DNA of 64,000 nt, from positions 42,497-106,496 of the forward strand of contig JAFGIN010000143.1 of assembly GCA_016929595.1 (NCBI GenBank), given 5' to 3'. This document shows, one piece after another, positions 35,691-44,382 of the stretch. The notes below the pieces were generated by a model. It was not told where the DNA came from. It saw nothing but the letters and a program-made list of their open reading frames with translations, and did no database searches. Numbering within the stretch: position 1 is the first letter of the stretch; each line of letters starts with the position of its first letter. This DNA comes from Chitinispirillaceae bacterium. GTDB lineage: Bacteria; Fibrobacterota; Chitinivibrionia; Chitinivibrionales; Chitinispirillaceae. A program made the translations under genes and the position numbers.

Positions 35691-37331
35691 ATGGAAAAAG
35701 AATTGAAAATTCATAATATTAAGAATGCGTCCATGGCGCAGAGAGCTGTTGTAATTCTTTTACAATCAGTTATTTATGCGGTCATTTTCTTTTTTATTTA
35801 CAGAGTTTTCCCTAACACCATGTTAACTTCACTTGAACTTATTCCAGTAGGAATCATTTCGTGGTACTGGGGAAATCTTGCTGGTATGCTGGTTATCCTG
35901 CTGGATATGACAGCTACAACGCTTATAATTTCCTACTGCAGTCCGACTGTTCCTGAGCCGTTTTTTTCTTTCCAACCGATTATGGGGATACTGATTCATG
36001 TGTGTTTCGGACTTGTAATCGGAACATTCAGCTCATTGACTTCCAAGTTAAAAATTGAAAACGCTAATCGAAAAGAAGCTCAGGAGCAGTTGAAAGAGTA
36101 TCAGAACCGTCTGGAGGATATTGTGCATAAACGGACTCAGGAGCTTCAATCGGCAAATGACCGGCTTCGTCAGGCGGAAAAAATGGAGGCCATTGGTCAG
36201 CTTGCGGGTGGAATTGCACATGATTTTAATAATCAACTAACAATCGTACTTGGATATTGTGAACTGTTATCGAATATTCTTTCTAACAACGCGCGACTTC
36301 TGGAATATGTACAAAAAATTGCATGCTCTGGAAAGCGGGCAGCGGATCTTACAAAACAACTGCTGGCATTTGCAAGGAAAGGTGTGTATAAGCAAAAGGT
36401 TGTCGATATCCATGGGATTATTCTTGAAGTTACATCACTGTTATTCAGAAGTATTCACAAAAACATCACTATAGAAACTCACCTTGATGCATCTAAGCCA
36501 TATGTCTGGGGTGGTGCTACACAGCTTCAGAATGCGGTTTTAAACCTTTCCCTTAACGCACGAGATGCAATGGAGCATGGGGGCAGGCTTTTATTTGAAA
36601 CAGCAGACGTTATTGTAAATGAGGAATTCTGCAGGGGAAAAAATGTCAGACTGACTCCAGGTACGTATGTTTCGATTTCTGTCAAAGATACAGGCTGTGG
36701 AATGAATGGTGAAATGTTGAAACATATTTTTGAACCTTTTTTTACAACAAAGGAAGATGGTAAGGGCACAGGAATGGGACTAGCTGCAGTCTATGGAATA
36801 GTGAAAAGTCATCAGGGAAATATCATTGTAGAGAGTTCCCCTAGTGTTGGATCTTCATTCACACTGTTTTTACCACAGAGTAATAAACCTGAAGTTCGCG
36901 AAACAAAAGTTTTGAAATCGATAAAGAACTATCGTGGACATAGTGTTCTTATTATTGATGATGAGCGGGATGTTGCGAAAACGATCGGAGAGATGCTGGG
37001 TGACTGTGGATTTGATACAACGCTTTGCTATTCAGGTAACGAAGCTATCGAATTGTACCTGAATAAGTGGAAAGAATACAGCGTTGCGATTATCGATATG
37101 GTAATGCCTGATATGGACGGAAGAGAGACTTATTTAAAACTGAAAGAGATTAATCCATCGATTAAAACAATAATTTCATCAGGATTTGCATTAAACGGTG
37201 ATATTGAAACAACACTCAAGGCCGGCTCAAACGCATTTCTCCAAAAACCATATAGTCAGCAGGAGTTGATTTTACAAATTGATAGGATCCTGCAAAAACG
37301 AAACATGCCGGTGTCTGTTCAAGATTCATGA
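35691..37331 (+). CDS. Membrane hybrid histidine kinase with C-terminal receiver
   Basis: 546 residues. Two to four membrane helices (about 18-115) with very short loops are followed by a coiled coil (118-165). HisKA with phosphoacceptor His177 (GGIAHDFNNQL), HATPase (NLSLNARDAM, DTGCGM, GTGMGLAAVYG) and a receiver domain (LIIDDERD; phosphoacceptor Asp469) complete the chain. The HDFNNQL box groups it with one-component-like hybrid kinases that signal through a receiver in cis. No output regulator is adjacent. The N-terminal sensor is not a recognised periplasmic domain, so the ligand is unknown. Confidence 0.92.
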   Translation: MEKELKIHNIKNASMAQRAVVILLQSVIYAVIFFFIYRVFPNTMLTSLELIPVGIISWYWGNLAGMLVILLDMTATTLIISYCSPTVPEPFFSFQPIMGILIHVCFGLVIGTFSSLTSKLKIENANRKEAQEQLKEYQNRLEDIVHKRTQELQSANDRLRQAEKMEAIGQLAGGIAHDFNNQLTIVLGYCELLSNILSNNARLLEYVQKIACSGKRAADLTKQLLAFARKGVYKQKVVDIHGIILEVTSLLFRSIHKNITIETHLDASKPYVWGGATQLQNAVLNLSLNARDAMEHGGRLLFETADVIVNEEFCRGKNVRLTPGTYVSISVKDTGCGMNGEMLKHIFEPFFTTKEDGKGTGMGLAAVYGIVKSHQGNIIVESSPSVGSSFTLFLPQSNKPEVRETKVLKSIKNYRGHSVLIIDDERDVAKTIGEMLGDCGFDTTLCYSGNEAIELYLNKWKEYSVAIIDMVMPDMDGRETYLKLKEINPSIKTIISSGFALNGDIETTLKAGSNAFLQKPYSQQELILQIDRILQKRNMPVSVQDS

Positions 37332-37572
37332 CATATAATACCTGGCCTGTTGCAGACACTTGAGATGCCGTTTGTTTTTTGTTCTATGGTCTGGTAAAAA
37401 AATGTTGTTGACATGACAATTACGTAATTATATTAGCCCTGTCTTGCTTCGTTAAAAGCGCTCACCAGGAAATTCTCTGATTGATTGTTCCTGAATCGTC
37501 GGCACTCATTGTTTTTTTTGGAATTTTTTTCATTTTATCATATGCACAACCATTTTTGTGGAGGTCGTATCA

Positions 37573-37965
37573 ATGTTGTCTTTTCATCGTTTGATTAATC
37601 GCTCTATTTCTGTCATTTCAGCTGCACTGGCACTTGCCAGTGGAATCAGCGCTCCCATATCAGCACAGACCAATGGAGTTCAACGTCAGTACTGGAGTAA
37701 TATCTCCGGAGTAACGGTTTCGAATCTGACCTCGAATGCCAATTATCCAAACAATCCAACATCAACGGGTACAGTATCAAATTTTGAAGGGCCTGCCAAT
37801 ACCGCAGATAATTAAGGCTGTCGTTATCGTGGATTTATCGTACCTCCAACTACCGGATCATATACTTTCTGGATTGCTTCAGATGATTACTCCGAGTTAT
37901 GGTTAAGTACTTCGAGCGATCCTGCCGGTGTAGCAAGAATTGCTTCGGTTTCCGGGTCAGAATAA
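37573..37965 (+). pseudogene. Broken PA14-domain secreted protein
   Basis: The gene has a good ribosome site (GGAGG, 37560) and an ATG at 37573. It encodes a signal peptide (residues 1-32, ending SAPISA) followed by YWSNISGVTVSNL. After ANTADN an in-frame TAA (37813-37815) replaces the Tyr of the PA14 consensus (DNYG.RY.G). The same frame resumes GCRYRGFIVPPTTGSYTFWIASDDYSELWL, the diagnostic PA14 core, then stops again at 37963-37965 before the second half of the domain. Two lesions and a truncated 3' end indicate a pseudogene. Intact homologues are surface carbohydrate-binding proteins. Confidence 0.75.
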
Positions 37966-37980
37966 ATAGTCTGAATACGG

Positions 37981-38013
37981 GCCCGCTTCGAAAAGGAGTG
38001 GGCTCTTTTTTTT
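37981..38013 (+). terminator. Rho-independent terminator after the PA14 pseudogene
   Basis: A 9-bp G/C-rich stem (GCCCGCTTC and GGAGTGGGC, allowing two G-U pairs) with a five-base GAAAA-type loop is followed by TCTTTTTTTT. It is the clearest intrinsic terminator in the window and ends the PA14 transcript. Confidence 0.85.
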
Positions 38014-38216
38014 CCTGCATTTAATAAAGAAGTTTAAATGCCTTGCGTTGCACTACAAAGTTTAAGGTGGTTGACAACGCAACTTTTACCTACAAGGAAG
38101 TGCCGTGTCCTGAGGTGCTGACTTAGATCTATTATTCGACCATGTACATCAGGCCTTGATGGTTCAAATGGTTGATTATTGTGGTACTCTGGGGCTTGAA
38201 CAACCGAAGGGACCAT

Positions 38217-38272
38217 TATCGGTATCGGTATCGATTCTGTACTTTTCGATGCCGACTCCGACTGTGACTACG
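38217..38272. repeat. CGATACCG/CCGACTCCGA-type degenerate short-unit repeat
   Basis: Between 38014 and 38342 no gene is supported. It contains TATCGGTATCGGTATCGATT followed by GATGCCGACTCCGACTG, i.e. 6-base units of the CGATAC/CGACTC type. A second block of the same kind lies at 60163-60247. Confidence 0.6.
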
Positions 38273-38342
38273 CCCCTGACTTAAACTTCGAAAAGAAAAC
38301 CTGTGCATAGTATTATGAGACAGTTCATAAAACGAACACTTT

Positions 38343-39005
38343 TCACCGGGGTATTTTTCTGAATAGCAATAGTAACAGTGATGCCTTTTCAGGGGAATCA
38401 TTGACTACAGTAATTTTCCCTTGATCATTGGCGTTGCATAGTTGACGGCCGCATTCGACCATATCTTCTGCAGAAAGCGGCTTTTCAATTCGGTATTTGA
38501 CCTCCGAAGGTCCATAGATCCGCATGGTGCCATCATCACGACCAGTATGAAAACGCTCTCCCGTGTGAGAATATTCGGTAGCAGAGAGAAAAAGACCTCC
38601 ACTGTTAAGTAGTGATGCGGCACGGTGATATGCTGCGATGTCGTTGTCGCCCGCATGCTGCAGACTGAACAGTGAACAGATTGCATCAAAGGATACCGGA
38701 AGGGATGCGGTAAGGAAATCGCAGGGCTCGACTGCCATTTCAACACCCCATCTTTGTCCGTTGAGGACCTGCTTACCGGTAAATCGCACATCCCTCTCGA
38801 TCACCTTGACTGTGTATCCTTTCCATGCGAGAAATGCTGGAAACAGTGAGTCGCGGCTGCCGATGTCCAGGATGGTACAATGGGATGCAAGGTCCTGAAG
38901 GTATTGCCAGGTCCACTGATACGCATGATTTCTCACCCTGTCGGACAGAAGGAGTCTGCCTGAAGCAGCAAAGTAGAGTTTTTTCAGTAGTGTCGGTAGA
39001 TGCAT
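38343..39005 (-). CDS. SAM-dependent methyltransferase, class I
   Basis: The 220-residue protein has SAM-binding motif I (ILDIGSRDSLFPAFL, about 45-59), the acidic strand VKVIERD (67-73) and FDAICSLFSLQHAGD (105-119), with a late LLLLLFRK strand. Substrate unknown: small molecules, lipids or glycans are all possible. It starts at 39005, about 100 bases from the beta-CASP nuclease gene on the same strand. The 3' side abuts CGATACCG-type repeat DNA. Codon use looks slightly more GC-rich than its left neighbours. Confidence 0.8.
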   Translation of the reverse strand: MHLPTLLKKLYFAASGRLLLSDRVRNHAYQWTWQYLQDLASHCTILDIGSRDSLFPAFLAWKGYTVKVIERDVRFTGKQVLNGQRWGVEMAVEPCDFLTASLPVSFDAICSLFSLQHAGDNDIAAYHRAASLLNSGGLFLSATEYSHTGERFHTGRDDGTMRIYGPSEVKYRIEKPLSAEDMVECGRQLCNANDQGKITVVNDSPEKASLLLLLFRKIPR

Positions 39006-39110
39006 TTTTTAAAAATAGCCAAAGCCAGGATAGAACTCCGGAAGAATTACATCAAAGATTCAAATTTTCACAAATTCTTAATTTCTTCATTCTTCATTCA
39101 CTAAAGTGTG

Positions 39111-41555
39111 TTACTCAACCGAGTAGATTTTTTGTAAAATTTCTGAAGCTGCACGGTAGTGAGCTTCTTTTTTTGATAACGAGCTGAGGCTTGATGATTC
39201 AATTCTGGTATTATCGGGTAGTACTGCCCATGCACAGACCGTAAAAAGAGTTTGTTTTTCAACTTGTTCCGTGCTTTTTAAATCGTATCCAAAACCAAGA
39301 ATGTGCTTTGTCTGTAGCAGTTTGTTTATGATTATTCGAGGGTCTGTTCCTGATTTTATCGTTGTGTCAGTCTGATCATCCTCTTTATTTCCAGATACAC
39401 ACGTATCGGTGAGCAGATGGTTCAGGAATGCTTCTGAGGCAGCCTGCTCGGATACCACTTTTGCCGATGAATTGAACCATGCCGTTTCAAATGTACCTCT
39501 TCTATCTTTCAATTTTACAAGATGCATCCCTGTCTGCATCTTATGGAACAGCGCCGGTAGTTTTACTCTGTTTGCTGCACAGAATTCATACAGTTTTCCT
39601 TTGGGATTGTCAATTTTAAGACGCTCTTTTCCAGCATCATCGATTTCCACAGTCTCTTCAGAACATTCAGTTACTTCTGTTGCTGGAGAAGACCCGCTGG
39701 TTTGAAGCTGAGTGAGAAGATCTTCAGCTGCAAGCTGTTCAGAGGTTTTCTTTGACAATGCTCTTCCTGGTTTGCTGATAAGCACATTGTCATTAAAAGT
39801 CATTTGTGCAATAGTACAATGGTATCCATTATCGATGGTACTGTCAAATAGTGGAAACTCAATTTTTCTTTTCATACAATATTCGAGGAGTTTTCCTTTG
39901 GGATTTTCATCTTTAAGACGGCACTCGGTCTGGAATTCTTCAGAACCGCTTTGTATTTCAACAGATGAAAGAACATGAAACAATGTACGTCGGACATCAT
40001 CACGTTTTACCAGGCCGAACTCCTCCAGACGCTGGACAAACAGGTCTATTGCAGCGGCATCTTTTTTACATCCAAACCACAGCTGCGCTGCATCAGATGC
40101 TTTTACTGGTGTTCCACCCGGCGGGCCGATTATTGCCCGCAATCTCAGAATATCATTCTCTTGTGGCAGCTCAATTTCCGGTGTATGTACACTCTTGCGA
40201 ACGGGGTAGGATCGTATCAGTGATGAACCATTGTCAACGAGTTGGCAATCCTGTATCGAAAGTGAATTTTTAAGGGATGTGCGTGCTTCTTTATCTCCGT
40301 GTACCAGTACTACGGTTCTGGGGCGAATCGATTCGATCATAGATGCTATTTGTAAACGGTCCGCATGCGCAGAAAGATTAAACGTCGCAACAGTCGCTTT
40401 CACCTCAACTGGTTCACCACAGAGATTGAACGATCGGTTCCCGCTTTGTGATGCCAGTGAGAGCAACGCCCGTCCGGGAGATTCCTCATCCTGATAGCCG
40501 GTAAGCAGAATAGCATTTTTCTCATCGCCCATAAGCTTCTGAGCATAAAAAGCTGAAGCTCCACCGGTGAGCATCCCGCTTGAGGCAATTATAACACAGG
40601 GAGCGGTTTCTGAAGTAATTCTATTTCGCATTTGAGGTGTCGTCACTGCAGCAATTGAATTTGTAAAAAATGGATTGTTTGTTTTACGTATCTGCTGTGC
40701 CAGTTTTGCGGTTACATACATCTCATAGTTACTGTATATTGAACAGACATCTCTCACCATACCGTCAACATATACTGGCACTTCAGGTAGTTTCTTCGTA
40801 CGCAGTGCATGTTGAAGAATAAGAATTACCTCCTGGGCTCGGCCGATTGCAAAACTCGGGATCAGTACTTTCCCGCCGTTTTGAATGATCTCACTCACCT
40901 GTTGAACAAGCCGGTTTTCCGCAACAGCTCTGTCTTCATGCAGTCGTGAACCATAGGTCGATTCGGAGATGATCAGATCAACAGGTAATACAGGTCTGTC
41001 CAGAGCAGGAACGGTAGCAGCCGAAGAGATACTGTAATCCCCTGTAAATAAAATGTTTCCTGCAGATGAAGCAATGTGAATCATCGCCGCGCCGATTATA
41101 TGTGATGCCGGCAGAAAGGTCACGGTACTATCATTGATAGTTCTGGACTGCCTGAATCCCAAAGGTGTAATAAGTGAAAAAACCCTCTCTACCTGCGTTT
41201 TGCTGTAAAGCGGGATTTCACCTTCTCGCTCGTGGGCCATAATCCGGAGCGAGTCGTTGAACAAAATCGAAATTAGATCTATTGTCGGTGGTGTAGCGAT
41301 AACAGGAACCGACGGAAATGCGTCGCAGAGGATTGGCAACGCTCCGGTGTGATCGGTATGGGCGTGAGTTAAAAGAACCGCATCGAGATGTTTTCCGCTG
41401 AGTACAGAAAGATCAGGTAGGGGACGATCCGGGGCATTCATTCTGATGCCACAGTCGATCAGTATGCAGGTCTCACCGATTTCTACAAGAGTACATGATG
41501 CTCCTATAGAATCGGCGCCACCAGAAAAGGTCAGTTGCATCTTTATATCATTCAT
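39111..41555 (-). CDS. Beta-CASP metallo-beta-lactamase nuclease fused to three dsRNA-binding-like domains
   Basis: 814 residues. Residues 1-200 are a metallo-beta-lactamase domain with HAHTDH at 64-69, SHIIGA, and TGDYS near 171. The beta-CASP domain (about 200-380) includes VLIPSFAIGRAQE. The RMMBL segment has LSAHADR at 394-400 and VLVHGDKEA. This is the CPSF-73/RNase J-like core for RNA cleavage. From 550 on are three repeats that resemble dsRNA-binding motifs: 551-616 (NPKGKLLEYC...G..H......SKKTSEQLAAEDLL), 650-715 (NPKGKLYEFCA...GMH...SEQAASEAFL) and a weaker 738-812 (...SKKEAHYRAASEIL). The combination suggests a ribonuclease targeted to structured RNA. Confidence 0.82.
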   Translation of the reverse strand: MNDIKMQLTFSGGADSIGASCTLVEIGETCILIDCGIRMNAPDRPLPDLSVLSGKHLDAVLLTHAHTDHTGALPILCDAFPSVPVIATPPTIDLISILFNDSLRIMAHEREGEIPLYSKTQVERVFSLITPLGFRQSRTINDSTVTFLPASHIIGAAMIHIASSAGNILFTGDYSISSAATVPALDRPVLPVDLIISESTYGSRLHEDRAVAENRLVQQVSEIIQNGGKVLIPSFAIGRAQEVILILQHALRTKKLPEVPVYVDGMVRDVCSIYSNYEMYVTAKLAQQIRKTNNPFFTNSIAAVTTPQMRNRITSETAPCVIIASSGMLTGGASAFYAQKLMGDEKNAILLTGYQDEESPGRALLSLASQSGNRSFNLCGEPVEVKATVATFNLSAHADRLQIASMIESIRPRTVVLVHGDKEARTSLKNSLSIQDCQLVDNGSSLIRSYPVRKSVHTPEIELPQENDILRLRAIIGPPGGTPVKASDAAQLWFGCKKDAAAIDLFVQRLEEFGLVKRDDVRRTLFHVLSSVEIQSGSEEFQTECRLKDENPKGKLLEYCMKRKIEFPLFDSTIDNGYHCTIAQMTFNDNVLISKPGRALSKKTSEQLAAEDLLTQLQTSGSSPATEVTECSEETVEIDDAGKERLKIDNPKGKLYEFCAANRVKLPALFHKMQTGMHLVKLKDRRGTFETAWFNSSAKVVSEQAASEAFLNHLLTDTCVSGNKEDDQTDTTIKSGTDPRIIINKLLQTKHILGFGYDLKSTEQVEKQTLFTVCAWAVLPDNTRIESSSLSSLSKKEAHYRAASEILQKIYSVE

Positions 41556-41791
41556 AATTTGAGAAAATAAAATATGTCTGATTGGTTAGGGAAATAAAGA
41601 TTTGTCAATGAAAAGTGGAAAAAAATATTATGGATCGCCGAGCGAGCAAGTGTGAGTTTGGGCTTCGACTTCGCTCAACCACCACGACGGCGAAAATTCT
41701 GTGATCCCACACTAAGCCCGGCAAAGGGTATCGCCAAATTCTGGTGCTGGTTTCTTCTTTCACCTATAGTGACATCTTCTCTATTTTGATG

Positions 41792-42094
41792 TTATACAAG
41801 TGAAATTTTATCAACGGTAATGACTCTAAACGTATTTGAATTGATCGTTATTCTAACATCGTTCTCAACATTGGAAACATAAAAATTTTTCCCGATTTTT
41901 GAAAAAGAATTATCATCTGTTTCATGCAAGATTTTCAAAATATATTTTTCAATCTTTCCATTAGAAAAATTGGTATTGAGTTTATTGTTTATTCTCTTAT
42001 ATACAAGGTCTGTATAACAGAGATTCTTTATAATAGTATCTTTAACTGTGCTCAAAAAAATCACCTGGCTTGAAATGTTGGAAAATTTGTTCAA
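41792..42094 (-). CDS. DUF3781 protein
   Basis: A 100-residue frame whose core (CYTDLVYKRINNKLNTNFSNGKIEKYILKILHETDDNSFSKIGKNFYVSN...VRITINSNTFRVITVD) clearly matches the DUF3781 family. These are small proteins of unknown function, often scattered by horizontal transfer. The longest frame begins at a TTG (42094); GTG at 42064 or TTG at 42055 could also be the start, because the conserved part begins near LSTVKD. It is visibly AT-rich, like the next three genes. Confidence 0.7.
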   Translation of the reverse strand: MNKFSNISSQVIFLSTVKDTIIKNLCYTDLVYKRINNKLNTNFSNGKIEKYILKILHETDDNSFSKIGKNFYVSNVENDVRITINSNTFRVITVDKISLV

Positions 42095-42160
42095 AATAAT
42101 TCATTTTTAGTCCTGAAAATAGCGATCCGATTGGCCGTGCAGCCCCAGAATAAATGAATA

Positions 42161-43012
42161 TCAAGAACATCTGTCCAAAGTCTTCTGTCTTCTGTTATTT
42201 AATGATAGAATATACATATCTCTGTTTAACAAAAGCGCTGCGATGGCTAAACAGCAAATAGAAATGGTCACCGCCATGGCGAGATTAAACGGACAATCGA
42301 ATCCTATGTAAATTGCTCCGGCGTAGCCAGCCTGAATAAGTCCAAAAATACTGAACCCGATAATTCCAGCAATATAGCCTGTTCGCAGTTTTTTCCATAA
42401 TGCATATATCAGTCCACCATTAAAAAATAGCATTGATACATGTACCCATAGAACCCAGAGTGATTCAAACTTGTATAAAAGTTTTATTAAACCCACGCAA
42501 TGTATGATTAACCCGATGAATAGTGCAATAATCGGTATGAAATGGAAAAATCTAAAATAGTTAATCTTCTTATGTAAAACAGCTGTTGGCTTTATAAAAA
42601 AGAGCGGTAAGGTGATGGTTGAAAATAAAAGCAGAGCTATTTGTAACCCGTTAAAAATATTTCCCAATGAATCATATATTGAACTTAATGACAGTGCTTT
42701 CAGAGAAGAGAGCTGGATACTTGAGTTGACAGCAACATTAATGAGAATGTTTATAAATGCTAATAGAACACCAGTTCTTCTCCTTTTAATTAAAAGGATC
42801 GCGATAAGAGGATCGATAATTGTCAGGGATACCCAGTACGCGTTCACGATTGTTGATACGCCAAAAGCCTTTGAAGAATTGAGAAAACCAAGTTTTAAAA
42901 CATCGAAAAAAAGCAGTGTATGCGTTGTGGTACCTATAAGATGTCCAATGATAAGTACGGCAATGATAAATGTGAGGCCCTTGTTTTGAGGATTATAACT
43001 TTGTTTATTCAT
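42161..43012 (-). CDS. Polytopic membrane protein, unknown
   Basis: 283 residues with about eight hydrophobic helices and short loops. The two halves look alike in layout (GHLIGTTTHTLLFFD in the first, GLIIHCVGLIKLLYKF in the second), which suggests an internal duplication of a four-helix unit. No family is recognised. It is AT-rich and starts 9 bases downstream of the flavodoxin/ferredoxin gene, so it is probably cotranscribed with it. Confidence 0.7.
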   Translation of the reverse strand: MNKQSYNPQNKGLTFIIAVLIIGHLIGTTTHTLLFFDVLKLGFLNSSKAFGVSTIVNAYWVSLTIIDPLIAILLIKRRRTGVLLAFINILINVAVNSSIQLSSLKALSLSSIYDSLGNIFNGLQIALLLFSTITLPLFFIKPTAVLHKKINYFRFFHFIPIIALFIGLIIHCVGLIKLLYKFESLWVLWVHVSMLFFNGGLIYALWKKLRTGYIAGIIGFSIFGLIQAGYAGAIYIGFDCPFNLAMAVTISICCLAIAALLLNRDMYILSLNNRRQKTLDRCS

Positions 43013-43020
43013 TTTTGAAC

Positions 43021-43854
43021 TTATTCTGATAATACCATTTTCTTATACCAGTCTTTTTCGGGTCCTTTATAACGAATATAATATTTCGGATCTGCATAGG
43101 TTCCTGTGTGTAATATTGCATTTGCAGGGCAGACATTATAGCATCTGAAGCAAGCAGTGCAGGTATTTTTAAATTCAAATACATTATTTGTGAAAATAAT
43201 ACTGTTAGTTGGGCATATGGTTATGCATAGGTTGCAATGCAAGCATCTACTCTGATCAACACTCCATATTTCATTAATTTTTTTAATTTTTCTGTCGGAA
43301 ATTTTTCGAATAATGTATCCTGGTATCAAGTATGGTCCAATCCCGGTGATCATCTTTTTATTATTGGTTAGTTGTTCAGCAAAATGTTGTATTTTTCTGA
43401 GTGCTTGTTCCTTACGATTATCCAATTCATGATCATTGAAAACCTTCGTTTTTAAATTTGGAACAGATGTATTATTTGTTAATTTAATATTGAGTGATCC
43501 AACTAATTTGAAACATGCCTGTTTTAAAATCTTTTGCGCAGCAAAAGGCCCTAACGCATTTACATAACCAATAGTGCACAAAGTAAAACATGCTTTAGAA
43601 ACGGAATCAGATCTGCTCTCAATTAATTGTTCAAGGAATAGTTTAAAAACAGGTGGAAAATTTGCACCATAAATGGGATAGGAAAAACCTATCATATCAA
43701 ATTCATCAATTCGATTCACAAAATCAGCGTGGATGTTTTTTTCTATTGGGCAGTAAATAGAATAATGTCCTGATTTTCTAAATATTTCATTGATTTTTCT
43801 GGTTGCCCACCACGTGTTTCCGGTACCGCTAAAAAAGAATGTAATTATTTTCAT
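43021..43854 (-). CDS. EFR1-type flavodoxin-ferredoxin fusion
   Basis: A 277-residue electron carrier. The N-terminal flavodoxin-like domain has the FMN phosphate loop FFFSGTGNT at about 6-14 and GFSYPIYGANFPP. The C-terminus has two 4Fe-4S clusters: CLHCNLCITICP and CTACFRCYNVCP. EFR1-type proteins are common in anaerobes and are proposed to shuttle electrons. The ATG at 43854 is used in place of an upstream TTG because AGGA lies about 10 bases before it. It is followed after 9 bases by the polytopic membrane protein, hinting at a membrane redox pair. Confidence 0.85.
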   Translation of the reverse strand: MKIITFFFSGTGNTWWATRKINEIFRKSGHYSIYCPIEKNIHADFVNRIDEFDMIGFSYPIYGANFPPVFKLFLEQLIESRSDSVSKACFTLCTIGYVNALGPFAAQKILKQACFKLVGSLNIKLTNNTSVPNLKTKVFNDHELDNRKEQALRKIQHFAEQLTNNKKMITGIGPYLIPGYIIRKISDRKIKKINEIWSVDQSRCLHCNLCITICPTNSIIFTNNVFEFKNTCTACFRCYNVCPANAILHTGTYADPKYYIRYKGPEKDWYKKMVLSE

Positions 43855-43947
43855 TGAAAACAATTCCTGTTCTTGTCAAAATACGGATAGCATAACTGCT
43901 GGTTGGTATACTGTATATGATACTATGACAATAGTTTTTCCAGATAG

Positions 43948-44382
43948 TTACTTTTTACGAATCTCCATCGCAGTTGCACCTTCGCAAACATGGAAACCAC
44001 ACTTTTCGAAGAAACCGGTTTTCCCGTTATTTGAGATAAGGACCAGATGTTTATATTCCTGATACTTCTTTAAAACCTCATTCATCATCTGTCTTCCAAT
44101 GCCCTGATTCTGATACTCTTTGTGTGTAATGAAATAATGAATATATAGAACTGTGGTGACATCTGAAAATGCATTTACCAAACCAACAAGACGGTTTTCA
44201 TCCCAGGCTGTAATGAGCGTTTCACTGTTTTTCAAAGACATCAACAATCTCTCTGGTTTATCACTTACTTTCCAGCCTGTAGAATGGAACAGCTCCTGTA
44301 TCTGCTTTAAAGTAATATCCTTAACATCATTTTTGTAATTGATCATATTTTCAGAATCATAACTCAACAGTTTCAAATGCAT
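43948..44382 (-). CDS. GNAT acetyltransferase
   Basis: The 144-residue single-domain N-acetyltransferase has ENRLVGLVNAFSD and an acetyl-CoA loop (EYQNQGIGRQMMNEVLKKY, about 90-108), with the final catalytic segment TGFFEKCGFHVC. The substrate cannot be predicted. It is part of the AT-rich cluster (DUF3781, membrane protein, EFR1), all on the minus strand, and lies about 90 bases upstream of the EFR1 gene. Confidence 0.8.
   Translation of the reverse strand: MHLKLLSYDSENMINYKNDVKDITLKQIQELFHSTGWKVSDKPERLLMSLKNSETLITAWDENRLVGLVNAFSDVTTVLYIHYFITHKEYQNQGIGRQMMNEVLKKYQEYKHLVLISNNGKTGFFEKCGFHVCEGATAMEIRKK

Noticed and set aside
37813..37815. TAA in the PA14 gene considered as recoding
   Set aside because: TAA is not a known selenocysteine or pyrrolysine codon and a second early stop follows; pseudogene is simpler.
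41640..41760. GC-rich segment with GGCTTCGACTTCGCTC and AAGCCC complements
   Set aside because: Resembles a common dispersed palindromic remnant, too imperfect to call as RNA or element.
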